From assembly GCA_021292105.1 (NCBI GenBank), contig CM037865.1, positions 65,779,630-65,843,629 of the forward strand: 64,000 bases of DNA, read 5' to 3'. The stretch comes from Anadara kagoshimensis (Eukaryota; Mollusca; Bivalvia; Arcoida; Arcidae). Positions 1 to 11,915 of the stretch are shown here, in pieces. Under the pieces are notes generated by a model. The model did no database searches. It was not told the origin of the DNA and saw only the letters and a program-made list of their open reading frames with translations. The translations under genes were made by a program, and so were the position numbers. Numbering within the stretch: position 1 is the first letter of the stretch; each line of letters starts with the position of its first letter.

Positions 1-878
1 AAACAAAAATATACTGAAGATACCATCAACAAAATAAGGGCGTTTTTGATAGATAACATATTTGTTGTGTTTGATAATATAATTTTCCAGCAAACAATTG
101 GTATACCAATGGGTACAAACTGTGCACCAGTGCTTGCTGATTTGTTTCTTTTTTATGAAGCAGAACTTATGCAGAACTTATTAAATCTGAAAACCATTCA
201 CCTCCTCATACTGAATATAGATGACGTTCTGTCTCTGAACAATCCTAAATTTGGAGACGATGTGAATGTCATCGATCCTAGTAAGGTTGAAATAAAAGAT
301 ACGAATGAGTTTTGCTTCATATTTAGACTTAAACCTGAATTATGACGCCAACGAGAGGCTACATTTGAACTTTGTGACAAACGTGATGACTTCAATTTTT
401 CAATTGTCACCTTCCTTTTTCTATGCAGCAATATACCTGCTTTTCCTGCTTATGGTGTATTTGTTTCCCGATTAATACGCTATGGTAGAGCTTGTTCCCA
501 CAACGGAGACTTTGTACAAGAATGCAGGCTGCTTGCAAAGCAATTGTTGACTCAGGGATATTGCAAGCCTAGGCTTATCAAAACCCTCAAAAAGTTTTAT
601 GGTCGATATCACAGTATTGTTGATTAGTTTGATGTCTCTGTGTCCAGGATTGTCCTGGATATATTTGGCGTCCATAGTTCCATGTTCCTATCACACAATT
701 TTGATTACACACGTGGCGGGGGTAGCTAGCTAAACAGGAGGTGTTTGCCCTTCCGGAGCACCCGTTCTCACTTCCCCGATAGAAGTTCACGTGTCTAACC
801 TGACTTGTTTGATTAATTATTTACTTTGCTTCTGGAATATAATTCGGACATGTTTTAGTATGTTTGTTTTTGATTATG
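1..878 (+). mobile_element. Penelope-like element, RT C-terminal half plus 3' UTR
   Basis: Decayed reverse transcriptase of a Penelope-like retroelement. Positions 46-345 encode RT motif B (GIPMGTNCAP) and motif C (IDDVLSLNN), and shifted frames to about 640 continue with the thumb segment (LLTQGYCKPRLIK, FYGRYHSIVD). The coding part then stops and a conserved non-coding 3' region follows, with the hairpin-prone GGTGTTTGCCCTTCCGGAGC block, up to the terminal AGTATGTTTGTTTTTGAT. At least two frameshifts and a stop make it inactive. No GIY-YIG domain follows the RT, which would suit PLEs with a permuted N-terminal endonuclease (Naiad type), but that is inference. The left edge continues outside the window. 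Confidence 0.85.
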
Positions 879-1868
879 TATATAATAACGCCTTCCTTTG
901 CTTAATTAGTTACAACAACCCTAGTGTCAACATAAACTTGCTCTTAACCTATAAACAACCTATAAAACCGTTACACAGAAGAGATGGTTACCCAATTACT
1001 GATTGAGCTTCTATTGTTAAAAACAGAAAATGTTGAAAAATTTCCCAATGATTTATACCCCTAGTATAACAAGAAGAAATGCAATTACGATTAATAGAAG
1101 AAAGTTTGCGCCTGGAAAGTATGTACTTCACAACAAAAGCATGCCATAACTTAGTTTTAAGGATGTTTCAAAATTTTATTTTAAAATAATTAAATACATT
1201 CATGTATTATGTGTTGCAATAAATATGGATTCGAGAACAATCGACATACTTATGTATAACACTCAATAAACTACAGACTAGTAACGGAAATAAAAATATT
1301 ACACCACAAGTAATATGGAAAGGCACCACATAATAGATCGACACAGAGTTATAACTAGTTATACACGTTTTTGGTGTACTGATGCATCTCAAATGAACCC
1401 TATAAATACTCGATGGCAGGGTCATATTACATAGTACTGGAGATGTAATATAGGAAAGAACATAGGAAATACTGAATAGATAATGTGATACACAGTAACA
1501 AATAAATGTATAAAAACATGTGGCAGGAGAAAAATTGTGATATCGACATCTAGGCAGTTACCAAATAACCGATTAAAAATTTTTTGTCGTTTAAATTCAG
1601 GATAAATAATTTACCACTATTGTTGTTGTTAGCACTATCAACACATATTAGTAATTATATGTATTTATTTTCTAATACTCATTAACATATCAAAACTTCA
1701 TGAGATATGATGACACGGTGTTTTAAAGGTGAATGGGTCTGTTATACCAGCTAAACCGGTAATTGTATATTTTGCGTTTGAAAAAAATCAGCCAACCGTG
1801 AGGACAACCCAGCCCGACCGGACTAACCAGGAAATTACCAATCAAATACTGGGACAGTAGCATATTTT
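879..1868. other. A+T-rich stretch, nothing recognised
   Basis: No open frame with homology, no RNA gene and no clear repeat boundary was seen here. It lies between a PLE fragment and a retrozyme-like unit. Confidence 0.5.
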
Positions 1869-1869
1869 A

Positions 1870-2221
1870 TGGTATAATATGTAATTTAAACCCCTTAGTC
1901 GATATCTTTGCTGGTGGCTGGTGCCCCGAGGATATCAAAAACTCAGTAGGCAATAATTTCGTAATATTGTCAGAAATATACTATAATTGTTAAATTTCCT
2001 GCAAGTTAAAATTTGAAATTTCTCACAAACTAAGGTTTACTCCCTCATGCAATGTATTTCCTTAGCTTAATTTGGTAAAATATATTTGGTCCTTTGGGTA
2101 GCTATTCAACATCTTCAAAAAATTTTGGTTTCATAATTTTAGTCTAAGCACTACTGATGAGGAATTGTATTTCGAAACGGCCGTCTAGTGCTGTAAAATT
2201 AAAACTGGTATAATATGTAAT
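1870..2221 (+). mobile_element. Retrozyme-like repeat unit (copy a)
   Basis: A non-coding unit of about 350 bp that also occurs at 53206-53580 and in broken form at 5830-6030, 7130-7431 and 58815-59060. It is bounded by direct repeats of TGGTATAATATGTAAT (1870-1885 and 2206-2221) and carries one hammerhead ribozyme near its right end. Small, non-autonomous, ribozyme-bearing repeats of this size are known in animals as retrozymes. The family assignment rests on the ribozyme and on the unit length. Confidence 0.7.
2147..2192 (+). ncRNA. Hammerhead ribozyme, type I (copy a)
   Basis: The 46-nt motif has all conserved hammerhead parts. Stem I is AGCACTA pairing with TAGTGCT (7 bp). The core CTGATGA is followed by a 5-bp stem II (GGAAT/ATTTC with one G-U pair, loop TGT), then GAA, a 2-bp stem III (AC/GT with loop GGCC), and the cleavage triplet GTC. 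A very short stem III on a type I ribozyme is typical of the animal retrozyme and Penelope hammerheads. Confidence 0.88.
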
Positions 2222-2649
2222 TATGCAAGCTCAAAAAACCTAAGAATCAAGAAAGCAGAACGATAAGTTGTCAAAATTAAGTCGGTGCTGTAAAATATCA
2301 TCGCCAGGCAGCAGTATAAAAATTATACTGAATATAGGAAATGAACAGCAATATCCATCCAATCAGCAGGACGCGACAATCACTACAGGCACGTCAGCCT
2401 TTCCAAAAAACAGATCAGTCTACAAATTGGACAGTGGCCTACATGTGGATTTTTTTTCGACCAATCCGCTGTATATATAACATTCCGACTCGATTATTAC
2501 ATGTTACAACGCACACGTGCACATATCTTTTATATCTTTTAGATACACTAAATCTTACAGCAATAAAATAAAAATATTAAAAAAACTAAAAAGGTTCCGA
2601 AATTATATGAACAAAAAAAGGTTTATGACCATCAACATTTGTAAATAAC

Positions 2650-2804
2650 CTGTGTTCGTGCATTCCAAAGATAAACACAAAATTCATCATTTGCATATCA
2701 TTAATTATAGCTGGATATACAATGATCATGCATAACCGTTTTTAATACCATCCAAATCCGCTAACAATTGATAAAATGTCATCGAACGGCATACTGTCAG
2801 CCAT
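2650..2804 (-). pseudogene. SLC22-like transporter first exon, broken copy
   Basis: Homologous to the intact exons at 4618-4775 and 57120-57277. It starts MADSMPFDDILSIV and keeps the aromatic FGWY, but the next codon is a stop where the others have YQK. The 3' splice donor has also changed from GTAAGT to GTTATT. It encodes the N-terminal cytoplasmic stretch and first membrane helix of an organic-cation-transporter-like protein. The partner in the duplicated block is 50373-50445. Confidence 0.7.
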
Positions 2805-3480
2805 TTTAGAAACTTAACTAAAGAGTATAGTGATTGCAAGTTGCAACTGATTTTTATGCTTGACTGGAACACTGCATATAACGGCAGTGACATCGATGAT
2901 CAGTCCAGCGCGAAAAGTTTAAATTCAATATTACACTTAGGTTGTGTTGGTGTTTTCCCTGGTTGTTAGTGATTGTGTTTTCTTACATTCTACGCGATGT
3001 TAGCGGGAAAACTGCAACTCCTACGACTACGTATTACTGCCTTAGCTACTAAAAGCATCAGTGGAACCTAAGACTTGACAATTGAATTTTGAGTGTTTAC
3101 ATACCTCTAAACTTCAGCCAATACAATTATAATCTAGAAACGAGTACTTCGACAACCTGGCTTCCGTATCGAATATACCGAAGTTTGATTACTGTGTATC
3201 ACACATTTGTTCTGCTATTTGTTCATATGACAATCCAATTCATGCAAAAATAAGCAAACCTTAGGATGCTAGGATAGCTGGCTGCTACCCTATAGATACC
3301 TACGCGTAACTCTCGATACCGTTAATTTAGCTAATTTTGGGTGTCCTCTTTGCTATCCCATATATTATAATAGTCGTTATTATTTCATTTTATTGTCTCA
3401 TAATTAGGAGTATATTAATAAAATAAACATGTTTAAAGGACAATATTCCATTATGTTATGAAAGCAGAATATATGCATGT
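2805..3480. repeat. 5' flank of transporter exon, repeated at 50446-50830 and 52710-53000
   Basis: Non-coding sequence upstream of the minus-strand exon copy. The same sequence recurs at 50446-50830 and resumes at 52721, where the second copy is split by a LINE. It contains no other feature that I recognise. Confidence 0.7.
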
Positions 3481-3492
3481 ATATAGTGTATG

Positions 3493-3966
3493 AATTGGGA
3501 AACAAATGCACCATAATCAGAAGAAGCAGGTATATTGCTGCATAGAAAAAGGACAGTTGACAATTGAAAATTTAAGTCATCACGTTTGTCATAAAGTTTC
3601 AAATGTAGCCTTTCGTGGGCGTCATAATTGAGGTATAAGTCTTGAGGTATGAAGCAGAAGTTGAGGAACCTGTCGTAGCTTTTATTTCAAGCTCACTAGA
3701 ATAGCGACGTTTACATACTCTCCAATTTAGGATTGTAAAGAGACCAAACGTCATATATGTATATCTATATGTGGAGTTGAATGATTTGGTGAGTCTTCCC
3801 TCCAGATTTAACAAGGTTCTGCATATATTCTGCTTCATAAGAATAAAGAAACAAATCAGCAAGCAATGGTGCACAGTTTGTAGCCATTGGTATACCGATT
3901 GTTTGCTGGAAAAAATATAGTATCAAACACAACAAATATGTAATTTATTAAAAACTCCAACATTTT
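3493..3966 (-). mobile_element. Penelope-like element RT fragment
   Basis: Read on the minus strand, this is the RT region around motifs B and C: (Q)QTIGIPMATNCAPLLADLF, then the FNSTYRY and DFNFSIVN stretches. It stops within the thumb. It is broken by stops and indels. The same fragment occurs at 56095-56560 as part of the large duplication. Confidence 0.75.
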
Positions 3967-4617
3967 GGAGTCTATATAGTCTATTATATATTATGCCCCT
4001 TTAATTATGATATGGCAAGCTGAAGATATAGCAGACATTTTTGTTTTATTTAGAACACTTACAGGCACAAAGCGATTGCTCGGCTTTTTGAACGTAGAGG
4101 AAACATATTAAATTGTTAGCGCAGAGAAATTCCATACTTTCGAATTTACTAAAGACCCTTTTGCCCAGTTCTAAACAACTATCATGGCTTTATTATGATA
4201 AAGTGGATAGAATTATAAATATATAAGTTATTTTGTGTTGCTTTTAATACGGAATACTTCAATATCTGAAGGTTTTATTCTATTTACAAAAATTATGATT
4301 TTAGGCACTATCTGGCAAAGAGAATTTCATTTTCAAAGAGTACGAAATACATTACAGACAGCAAAACAAATATAAAATTTTCTGCTTCGGACGGGTACTG
4401 AAATGAGTGTTAAGTGAAGCAATATAGCCCTATTAGATGGTTCCTTCTATCCCACATATGTAAAATAAGCCTTAGTAACAACAACCTGTTTATAGTTATG
4501 TGAAATTGGTAGATAATTTACGGAAAGTTTTACATAAAAGGTAAGGACAATGTAGATTGAGGACAAATATCATGAAATGAAAAAACTGTTTTTGAAAATC
4601 AACATGTTTTAACTTAC
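3967..4617. repeat. Duplicated non-coding block, partner at 56574-57119
   Basis: Close to 56574-57119. In that partner a 110-codon plus-strand frame is open (56573-56902); here it is destroyed by indels near 4110. No host gene is recognised. An extra segment of about 75 bp at 3990-4072 is absent from the partner. Confidence 0.6.
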
Positions 4618-4775
4618 CTGTGTTCGTGTATTTCAAAGATAAACACAAAATTCATCATTTGCATAGCATTAATTATAGCTGGATATACAATGATCGTGTA
4701 TAACTGTTTTTGATACCATCCAAATCCACCAACAATTGATAAAATGTCATCAAACCGCATACCGTCAGTCGCCAT
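4618..4775 (-). CDS. SLC22-like transporter, first coding exon
   Basis: The ATG at 4775 opens 52 codons and two bases, ending in CACAG followed by a good donor GTAAGT at 4617-4612. The product begins MATDGMRFDDILSIVGG and continues through WYQKQLYTIIVYPAI to end in a His-Glu-His-Arg stretch at the splice. This is the N-terminus of the SLC22 organic ion transporter family of the major facilitator superfamily: the FDDxLxxVGxFGxYQK signature, then the first membrane helix. No second exon was found downstream (lower coordinates), where PLE sequence lies, so it may be an orphan exon. It has a near-identical, also intact, partner at 57120-57277. Confidence 0.65.
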
Positions 4776-5830
4776 TTCAGTTACTTAACTAACGAGTATA
4801 GTGATTGCAAGCATGCAACAGATATATATATATATATATATACAGATATAGAAAGTTACGTAATAGTAAACAGATGACGATGTAATACTAGTAATAAAGA
4901 CTAGACTCACTATAACTTTTTTATGGAACAAGTTAAATAGATATAATCAACTTCCGACACCTTCGGACTAATCTCTCAATATAGAAACGAAGTTAATTTT
5001 TACGTAACATTGCGTAATTATTCAGTGTGCAAAATGTGCAATTTTTTCATACTTCCATAACAAAAAGAAAAATTGACTTCATTTTCCTATTATTTGATTT
5101 ATAGATTGTTCTCAACAACAGATCAATAATTTAAATAATATTGCCAAAGCCACAAAAAGATGACGACATGCAAACGTAACAGAAAAATATCAAAACCCTT
5201 GAAACAAATGAGAATTTAATTATTTCTAAATAAGGATAAGTATTAATTAGACTATGAGTATCCGGGAATAATACAATTCGCCTTTGTTTCAAGGATTTTG
5301 TGTGACGCACAGAGGCATTTGAATTCCTACGGCATAACGATGCTGTTTTTTACTTGCTACGGCAATATTGTTTTTTAAATTGTTGATGAAAAAATTTCTA
5401 TAAATTGAATTTTAAGAAATTAAATAATTTTTCTTTGATGAATGAACTTGCTGTCATAACGAATAACTGAAATATTGCTGATGTGACGCGAAACAACATT
5501 GCGACAAAAATCAAAACTAGTTCATTATAATGATTTCACCTCTTTGTAATGATGACAGTGCGAAAAAATTAACTACGTTAGTGAGAAAAGGGTACAAAAC
5601 AGTTGAGGAACTATATTTTCACTATTTACTATTGTTTTTGGTAATAGTGAATTGTGTTTTTAGTTTATAAAACGATTTGGTTAAACCCATTTACGTTATG
5701 ATTAACCCGACCTTTCTAAATGTATGTATTGTGCCTTGAAACACATTGGCTTTCAATGTAAGCCCATACCATTATAAAGTATATTTCATATTGACAAAAA
5801 GTAAAGTGCCTGAGCAAAATGAGGCTGTCA
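4776..5830. repeat. Duplicated non-coding block, partner at 57278-58230
   Basis: Lies 5' of the minus-strand transporter exon and aligns closely with 57278-58230. It contains a (TA)n tract at 4821-4842 that is almost absent from the partner. The partner has a 40-base poly(A) at the place of ACAAAAATCAAA near 5500. No coding sequence recognised. Confidence 0.65.
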
Positions 5831-5941
5831 TTTGCTGGAAATTTCGCAATACCATATTATACTACATATGGGGGTCCTACAGGCCCTTTGGGTAGCTTTT
5901 CAACATCTTCAAAATAATTTTGGTTTCATAATTTTGGTCCA

Positions 5942-5987
5942 AGTACTACTGATGAGTAATTGTATTCCGAAACGGCCGTCTAGTGCT
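5942..5987 (+). ncRNA. Hammerhead ribozyme, slightly decayed (copy b)
   Basis: Same 46-nt arrangement as the other copies. Stem I is AGTACTA/TAGTGCT with one G-U pair. The core CTGATGA, GAAA, ACGGCCGT and GTC are intact. Stem II has one mismatch (GTAAT/ATTCC). It sits in a shortened retrozyme unit starting near 5835, and downstream at 5995-6032 is a perfect hairpin, AAAACTGGTATA pairing with TATACCAGTTTT. Confidence 0.75.
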
Positions 5988-6419
5988 GTAAATATAAAAC
6001 TGGTATAAAATGTAAATTATACCAGTTTTTTATAATAATATGTATACAAAATACTTCTGTAAAGCTTTAAAGAATTGAGAGAGCAGGCTCACCTACAGAA
6101 TGGACAAGATTAGTATGTTTGTTTTTGATTATAATAGCATTGTTAAGCTTTATATGAAACTAATACGAGACCATTGTGAAGATTAGAACTTTCACCGTTC
6201 CAGGCCCCTTTTGTTACTTTTCTATTATTAATTACTTTTGAATACCTAATTTACAAGGAATGTCATTGCAAAACTTGAAGAAAACAAAAGAAAAAAACGG
6301 TTTTAAGTAGGATGCTGGGTTATATTCATAGGCAATGGCCTTCTATCGGTTTATAAGAATTCACACACAATTCTGAATTACGCTTTGAGTTTTTGTACAT
6401 GTAACAGATGTAACTATAG

Positions 6420-6560
6420 CTATATAGGATGTGCTTACCCGTCCGTAGCATTTGGCCCTTATTCACTGATGGGCTTAACTTAAGTTGTCAGTTCTATAGA
6501 TTTTACTGTGCTTTTGAGTTATGGTTTAGATATAAATGTTTGTTTTTGATAATACACATT
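6420..6560 (+). mobile_element. PLE 3' UTR relic
   Basis: Decayed copy of the conserved PLE 3' end: GGATGTGCTTACCCGTCCG through to ATGTTTGTTTTTGATAAT. The partner is 59410-59560 in the other duplication copy. No RT sequence precedes it. Confidence 0.5.
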
Positions 6561-6784
6561 TTTGTTTTTGTGTTTGCGACAGAATACTTAAATGTCTAGT
6601 TTTTATTCTATTATAAAAACTTTGATTGTTACAAACTGATCTACAAAAACCTTTTCTGTAATTTCAAAACATGACTGGCAACGAAACAAAAAAACCTATA
6701 TTGGGATCAGATTATAATAGTCCCTTCTCTTGGACGGGCACTTGAATAAGTGTCAAGTGGTGTAGTTATAGGAATATTAAATGA

Positions 6785-7090
6785 ACTTTGAAACTGACAT
6801 AATAAACTAAACACTTGAACGTTAACCAGAGAAGTTAAGCCGGGTGCTCCGGAAGGATTAACACCTCTTGTTAAGTAAGCTACACCCGCAAAGTCTGTAA
6901 TGAAATTTGAGAATTGAGTACCATTAGCATAAGGCTATGGCACGTCAAATATATCAGGGGCATTTCTGAACACGGGGACATAATACTTTTCAACAACACT
7001 GTGATGAGGGTCATCAAACTTAATAGGGCCTTGATAAGTCTGATCTTGCAATATCCACGAATGAGCAATTTTTGTAATCAGTTGCTGTGT
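6785..7090 (-). mobile_element. PLE 3' end relic with RT thumb
   Basis: Read on the minus strand, the RT thumb (AYQGL-like remains, VDKF-like stretch) is followed by the PLE 3' UTR with GGTGCTCCGGAAGGATTAAC on the plus strand. Degenerate. Its partner is at 59780-60180, which extends further into the RT. Confidence 0.6.
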
Positions 7091-7129
7091 TGTGTATAAT
7101 TCACGGGATGCAATGTTAAATGATAATTA

Positions 7130-7431
7130 TTGTATATTGTATCTCTGCTGGTTGATGTTACCCCAAGGATATCATAAACTCAGTAGGCAATAATTCTGAT
7201 ATACTATTGTCTGAATTTGTTGATAGTTAAAACTTAAAATTCCTCAAAAACTAAGGTATCCATCACGCAAAGTATTTATTTAGCTAAATTTAGTAAATAT
7301 ATTTTGGTCCTTGTGTATCTTTTCAAAATCTTGAAATTTTAAAAAAAAAATGGTTCCATAGTTATGACCCAAGCACTACTGTTGAGGCCGTCTAGTTATG
7401 TAAACTTAGTATAATATCTAATACAAACAAA
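7130..7431 (+). mobile_element. Degenerate retrozyme-like unit (copy c)
   Basis: The body aligns with 1886-2221 (GGATATCATAAACTCAGTAGGC and later parts). The hammerhead at 7372-7399 has lost stem II and the GAA core by deletion: AGCACTACTGTTGAG runs straight into GCCGTCTAG. It is not catalytic. The unit still ends in the family's AGTATAATATCTAAT-like border. Confidence 0.65.
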
Positions 7432-8680
7432 ATGGCGTCATTGTACATACTTATAATGGATATAAATCGATAGCCTACCGTATATCCATAAATGGAGTGC
7501 ACGTGGTTTTTATTATTTATTTAAATTAAAATGTTCCTATTAAACTTTCGTGAAAATAAACTGACCTTACTAAATTATATTTTTATTGGGCCTCATTTAA
7601 ATTCAGGTTTTTAGGTCCAGGCATGTCGATGTTGCTCAAGTTTGTTCCAGTGTATTCATTATATTTTAATTTATGACATCACATTTTAAAATTGTTCTGA
7701 GTAAGAAGGTACAGAAGAGATAATTTTGACACAGTTATTTTTGATGTTTTGATAAAAAAAAATTAAAAAAATGTACAGAATTTATTATATACTTTTGGAT
7801 GAATGAAACATATTTATCACTATTAGGGCAGTAGATTTTCAATCAGTTCTTGGCATTTTGTAATTTGTTGGACTGTAAGACTTTATTTTTACATTTTTGT
7901 GTACACTTTATTTGTGGATATATAGTAGTAATCAAATACATGATAAAATTAAATTAGTTATTAGTTGTAAAACGTTATTTAAATCAAAGTAGATATTATT
8001 TTGAAATAGACAATAACATGTATTTTTATAATCAAAAGCAAACTTTCAGATCCATTTTTAATTTACAATTTAAAAAAGTAAAAACTTAGAAGATTGCCCA
8101 TCATCACGTGCATTTTCACTAGGAAAGTGATATTCAGTTCTCTGCAAGGGTAAGCACCTCCTATATATATATAGCGTGTGTGTGTTACCAGATTTATTAA
8201 GAAAGAACTGGAATAAACTAGTGTTCACCATTTATTACTTTGAGACTGATCATGTTATGTGTTTATGTAAACGTAACTATTACTCAGTAAACATTAAATT
8301 ACTAAGTTGTACAATTTATTATTTTTTGGCTTGAAAAAATTGTACAAGTTATATTTTGTATAACAAAAATTGATAAGATAAATAAGATCTCATTGTTCAA
8401 GTTATAACTTGTATGCTTATTTTGTACAAGTTATAAATTGTACAAAATTATAATATGTACACAACATACATGTATATATGGATCAGGACATTGTATGACA
8501 TAAGCAGGTCTTAACATAAATTATTTAATTATTTTAGTGCAGATATGCGATTATGGCCAGGTACGTATGAAAACACTATATTAATACTTTAAATTGTATA
8601 CAAACCTTAATTAAAGGCAGTTATAGATACAAAAATGCATTTGATATTACCATAGGTAAAAGTTGTTTTATTAGTTTACA
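7432..8680. other. A+T-rich stretch with little structure
   Basis: No gene recognised. A short PLE 3' UTR remnant (GGGTAAGCACCTCC) lies at about 8146-8160. The segment from about 8170 matches 61670 onward in the second copy of the large duplication. Several TTGTACAA-type repeats occur between 8310 and 8460. Confidence 0.45.
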
Positions 8681-8686
8681 ACTCAC

Positions 8687-8783
8687 TTCCTGTCAGGTGG
8701 AAGTTCGCGTGATTAACATAATTTGTAGTCTTTGGGGTTTTTGAGATTGTAATTTGGGGATTAATTAGTATGTTTGTGATGAT
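8687..8783 (+). mobile_element. PLE 3' UTR relic
   Basis: ACTCACTTCCTGTCAGGTGG through AGTATGTTTGTGATGAT matches the terminal part of the PLE 3' UTR. Partner at 62030-62125. Confidence 0.5.
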
Positions 8784-8878
8784 AAATTTTACAAAGACTA
8801 GTATACTAAATTAATATGAAAATAGGCATTGCCTATCCCGGGAAATGTCCAAATTTATTTTCGGGTTATTGTTACACA

Positions 8879-8880
<2 letters not shown>

Positions 8881-8914
<34 letters not shown>
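8881..8914. repeat. (AC)n microsatellite
   Basis: Perfect AC dinucleotide run of 17 units. Confidence 0.95.
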
Positions 8915-8916
<2 letters not shown>

Positions 8917-9291
8917 AAAAAAATGGCACACATTGTTTTGTCTCACCAAATACTAGTGGGACTGACTATAGTTAACTACCGCCGAGTTCTTGCGTCTTCT
9001 TTCAATCGTGTTCTGTCACACAGAACTGAGTTTTGGTATGATCTTTTCAGGGACACAAAAGGCTATTCAATTACCTAATATAGTGAATATACTAATCCAT
9101 ATCACGAAAACATTCTCACGTTGTAATGTCTTCTCATCTTAAATCACCTTTTACCATACCATGTGAATAATTTAATCTACTGATTTATGGATTGCATAAA
9201 TAACTACTCCTGTTTCTTAAAACAAGATGTGTATCATATCACAGTTCAAGATTGCTCCATTCAATTAATGAAGCAGTTATACCAATTCAAA

Positions 9292-9626
9292 ACAAACATA
9301 CTAATCCATGTCCAAATCACAATCCGGGAGTAAAGTAAGAAAAACTTTGAAACTGACAAGTTAGGTTAAACACGCGAACTTCCACCAGGGAAGTAAGACC
9401 GAGTTTTCTGGAAGGGTAAGCACCTTCTGTTAGCTAGCTACACCGGCCACGTGTGTAATCAATATTAAGTGAAGAGAACATGGAACTAAAACATCCAGGT
9501 CAATATTGGACACAGAGACATCAAACTTGTCAACAAAACAGTGATGATGGTCATAAAACTTTTTGCCGAAGGCCCTGATAATCCTAGGCTTGCAATATCC
9601 CTTGGTCAACAATCTATTCTGTTTGT
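9292..9626 (-). mobile_element. PLE fragment, RT thumb and 3' UTR
   Basis: On the minus strand it encodes LLTKGYCKPRIIRAFGKKFY, the RT thumb, then the PLE 3' UTR with both hairpin blocks and the terminal ATGTTTGTTTT. Truncated at its 5' end within the thumb and frameshifted. Confidence 0.75.
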
Positions 9627-9631
9627 GACCG

Positions 9632-9710
9632 CCTTGGTTGCTCAATGGTATAGCATCCTCTTGGAGAGTGGAAGGTTTTTGGTTCCAACCTGACTTGTGT
9701 TATACATGAC
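9632..9710 (+). mobile_element. tRNA-derived SINE head (tentative)
   Basis: A possible RNA polymerase III A box (TTGCTCAATGGTATAGC) and B box (GGTTCCAACC) are spaced as in a tRNA, but the arms do not fold into a full tRNA. The SINE body to about 9970 is not recognised. Confidence 0.35.
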
Positions 9711-10232
9711 AATACTTCAAAATTTTAGTTACTGCTTCCTTATTTTGCAAGCCACATTTGGCTTAAAGGATAGATTATCGACTGGTTATAGAATTATATT
9801 AATTGGGAGTGGAATGCTTGTCTGTGACTCTGTTAGGCATCACCTTTAACCCACAACCCGATATTAATACAGTGGTATGAGGGTAAGCTCTGTTACCCTT
9901 CAACATTCACGGTCATATAGTACCATGATGAGATTTTCTAAAGCACAGACCATTGCAAGTGACAAATGATATGATTAAAACTTGACAGGTTTGTACCAAA
10001 ATAATGTTAATTTTAGCCTAGCCCCTTTAAGTTTCACTGCATGAAGAGCCCAGCCCCGGAGAGTTGAAAAATGCTTTTTCACTTATATCGAGACGGTTAA
10101 TTCTAGGATGGTGGGTTGGAGTTTTTTTTTACCCAGTCAAGATTATTCATTATTCACCTAAATTGAAATGAACATTCTGGAGATATCCTAGAAAGAATGG
10201 TGCTTTAAGATTTATATTGAAATGGTCGCTTA

Positions 10233-10490
10233 TTGTGGATGGTGGAGTGGAAATTGGCATTTATTCACTTATACCAATTTTTTTCGAGAACCAAAGTCTG
10301 GGATATTGAAGAGGGTAATGTTGATTTACCCTTGTTAAAATTTTTATATTCATTCCGAGAACTAAATTATTGGAATCCCCTGCCAGCATCAGTAGTCCAG
10401 TCGCCATCCCTGGAGGTTTTCAAGGAGTCAATTCAGACCTTACCCAAGTGGATCTCAACTACAAATCAGCTGCTAAACTCAACATGAATG
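10233..10490 (+). mobile_element. LINE ORF2 extreme C-terminus
   Basis: The frame contains LLKFLYSFRELNYWNPLPAS and VVQSPSLEVFKESI. This is the usual end of CR1/L2/jockey-type ORF2 proteins (xxRVVNxWNxLPxxVVxAxSLxxFK). Only the last 60 or so residues remain, so the element is a 5'-truncated dead copy. Confidence 0.65.
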
Positions 10491-11564
10491 TTATTATTAT
10501 TTTCATCACAAACTTTTGAGACAGCGGTCCATCTCACTTGGGTATTCGATCAACCTATTTAAAATTATTACTTGTTTCCATGAATTATTTTCACGATAAT
10601 CGTTTTTGGTTTCATTTCTGATGTACTAGACGGGCGAGATTTCCCCCATATGGAGCTCACTTTCTGTCGATTTGACCCCTTCAATGGCCTTGAGAAAAGT
10701 GGTGCACGCGCGGCGTCCAAATGATTTGGACGCACGGTCTATGGAATTTTCCAATTTCTATGACGTCATAATACATACGTGTTACCTATAGACGGGAAAT
10801 TCCCGGCTCTTCGCGCCGGACATTTCCCGTATAATTTTCAGTAAAAAAAAGAAAAGTATAAAACGGTGCTATTTCACAAATGTATAAACATATACTTGTT
10901 TAATGGATTTCTTAAAGTCTGTTTCGCAAAAAACTTTCAACTCTTTACAACGTTTTAAAGACTTGATATTAGCCTAATTAAATTTTTAGCGATAGAGTAC
11001 AATTTTATATCATGTTTGTTATCGAAGGTGCTAAAGTACCACAATTAAAAACAAATTACTCAAATACATAGACAGTAACTTGAACTATAAGCTAACTATA
11101 TAGGACGTTAATGTCTCGGATCATTTACTTATTATTTACTGATGATATTACAAAACCAATCAGGGTGATTATTAACAAATGAGGATATGTTATCACCCTC
11201 TTTAAATGAAACATGCTCAATACACTAAAACTTAAGACACTAAAAGAAAACATTAAGTGAATATTGCAATAAAGTTTAATGTATGCTTGAATGTAACCAC
11301 CAATATGTTTTCACAGGCTTTGAATACCCCCTCGGTCAAATATTGGCAATAGCAATGGTTCGAAACCCAATTAATAGAAAAAAAATAGAATGCATTAAAC
11401 TACATAGACTATAGTACTTCAATATTAAGTTAAGTTTGTACTTTTATCGTTAGTTTTAAATACTAAAATTAAAAATTATTAGATATATATATATATATTA
11501 CCTGTATTACTGATCAACATATGAATGTTTATTTTTTATTTACAGATATGACAAAAATTGTATG

Positions 11565-11915
11565 CTTGATAACAATTTGTTTGTTGGTGCTGGCATATTG
11601 CTAGCCAAGGGTTATCAATGCCCTGAATAAATTGTATGACCGTCATCACTATATTGTTAATAAGTATGGTATCTCTGTATCCAAAATACCTTGGATATTT
11701 TAGAAGTCCCATCGTGCCGTGATCCTTTTTTTGTCAATTTTCATTACACGAGTGGCGGGTGTACCTAGCTAAACAGTAGGTGCTTACCCTTCTGATGCAC
11801 CCGCCCCGCCACACTTTGCTGATAGAAATTCGCTTGTTTAACCTTATTTGTTAGTTTCAAAGTTTTTACTATGCATTGGGATTGTGATTTGAGCATGGAA
11901 CGGTATGTTTATGAA
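11565..11915 (+). mobile_element. PLE 3' end relic
   Basis: RT thumb remains (YQCPE, YDRHHYIVNKYGISVS-like) followed by the PLE 3' UTR with GGTGCTTACCCTTCTGATGC. Its surroundings (10830-12720) recur at 62155-64000, where the relic lies at 62945-63270. A related, more distant copy with similar flanks is at 13612-13870. Confidence 0.65.

Larger units (their letters stand above)
8839..10829. mobile_element. About 2-kb insertion present in one duplication copy only
   Basis: The flanks (to 8815 and from 10830) are contiguous in the other copy near 62150, so this is a copy-specific insertion or a deletion in the other copy. Its ends carry a short inverted repeat, CGGGAAATGTCC at 8839-8850 and GGACATTTCCCG at 10818-10829. 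No transposase frame was recognised. It contains an (AC)n tract, a PLE fragment, a tRNA-like sequence and a LINE tail. Confidence 0.4.

Noticed and set aside
11130..11160. CTGATGATATTAC (and its copy near 62480) as a hammerhead
   Set aside because: No GAA core and no stem II or stem I pairing downstream.
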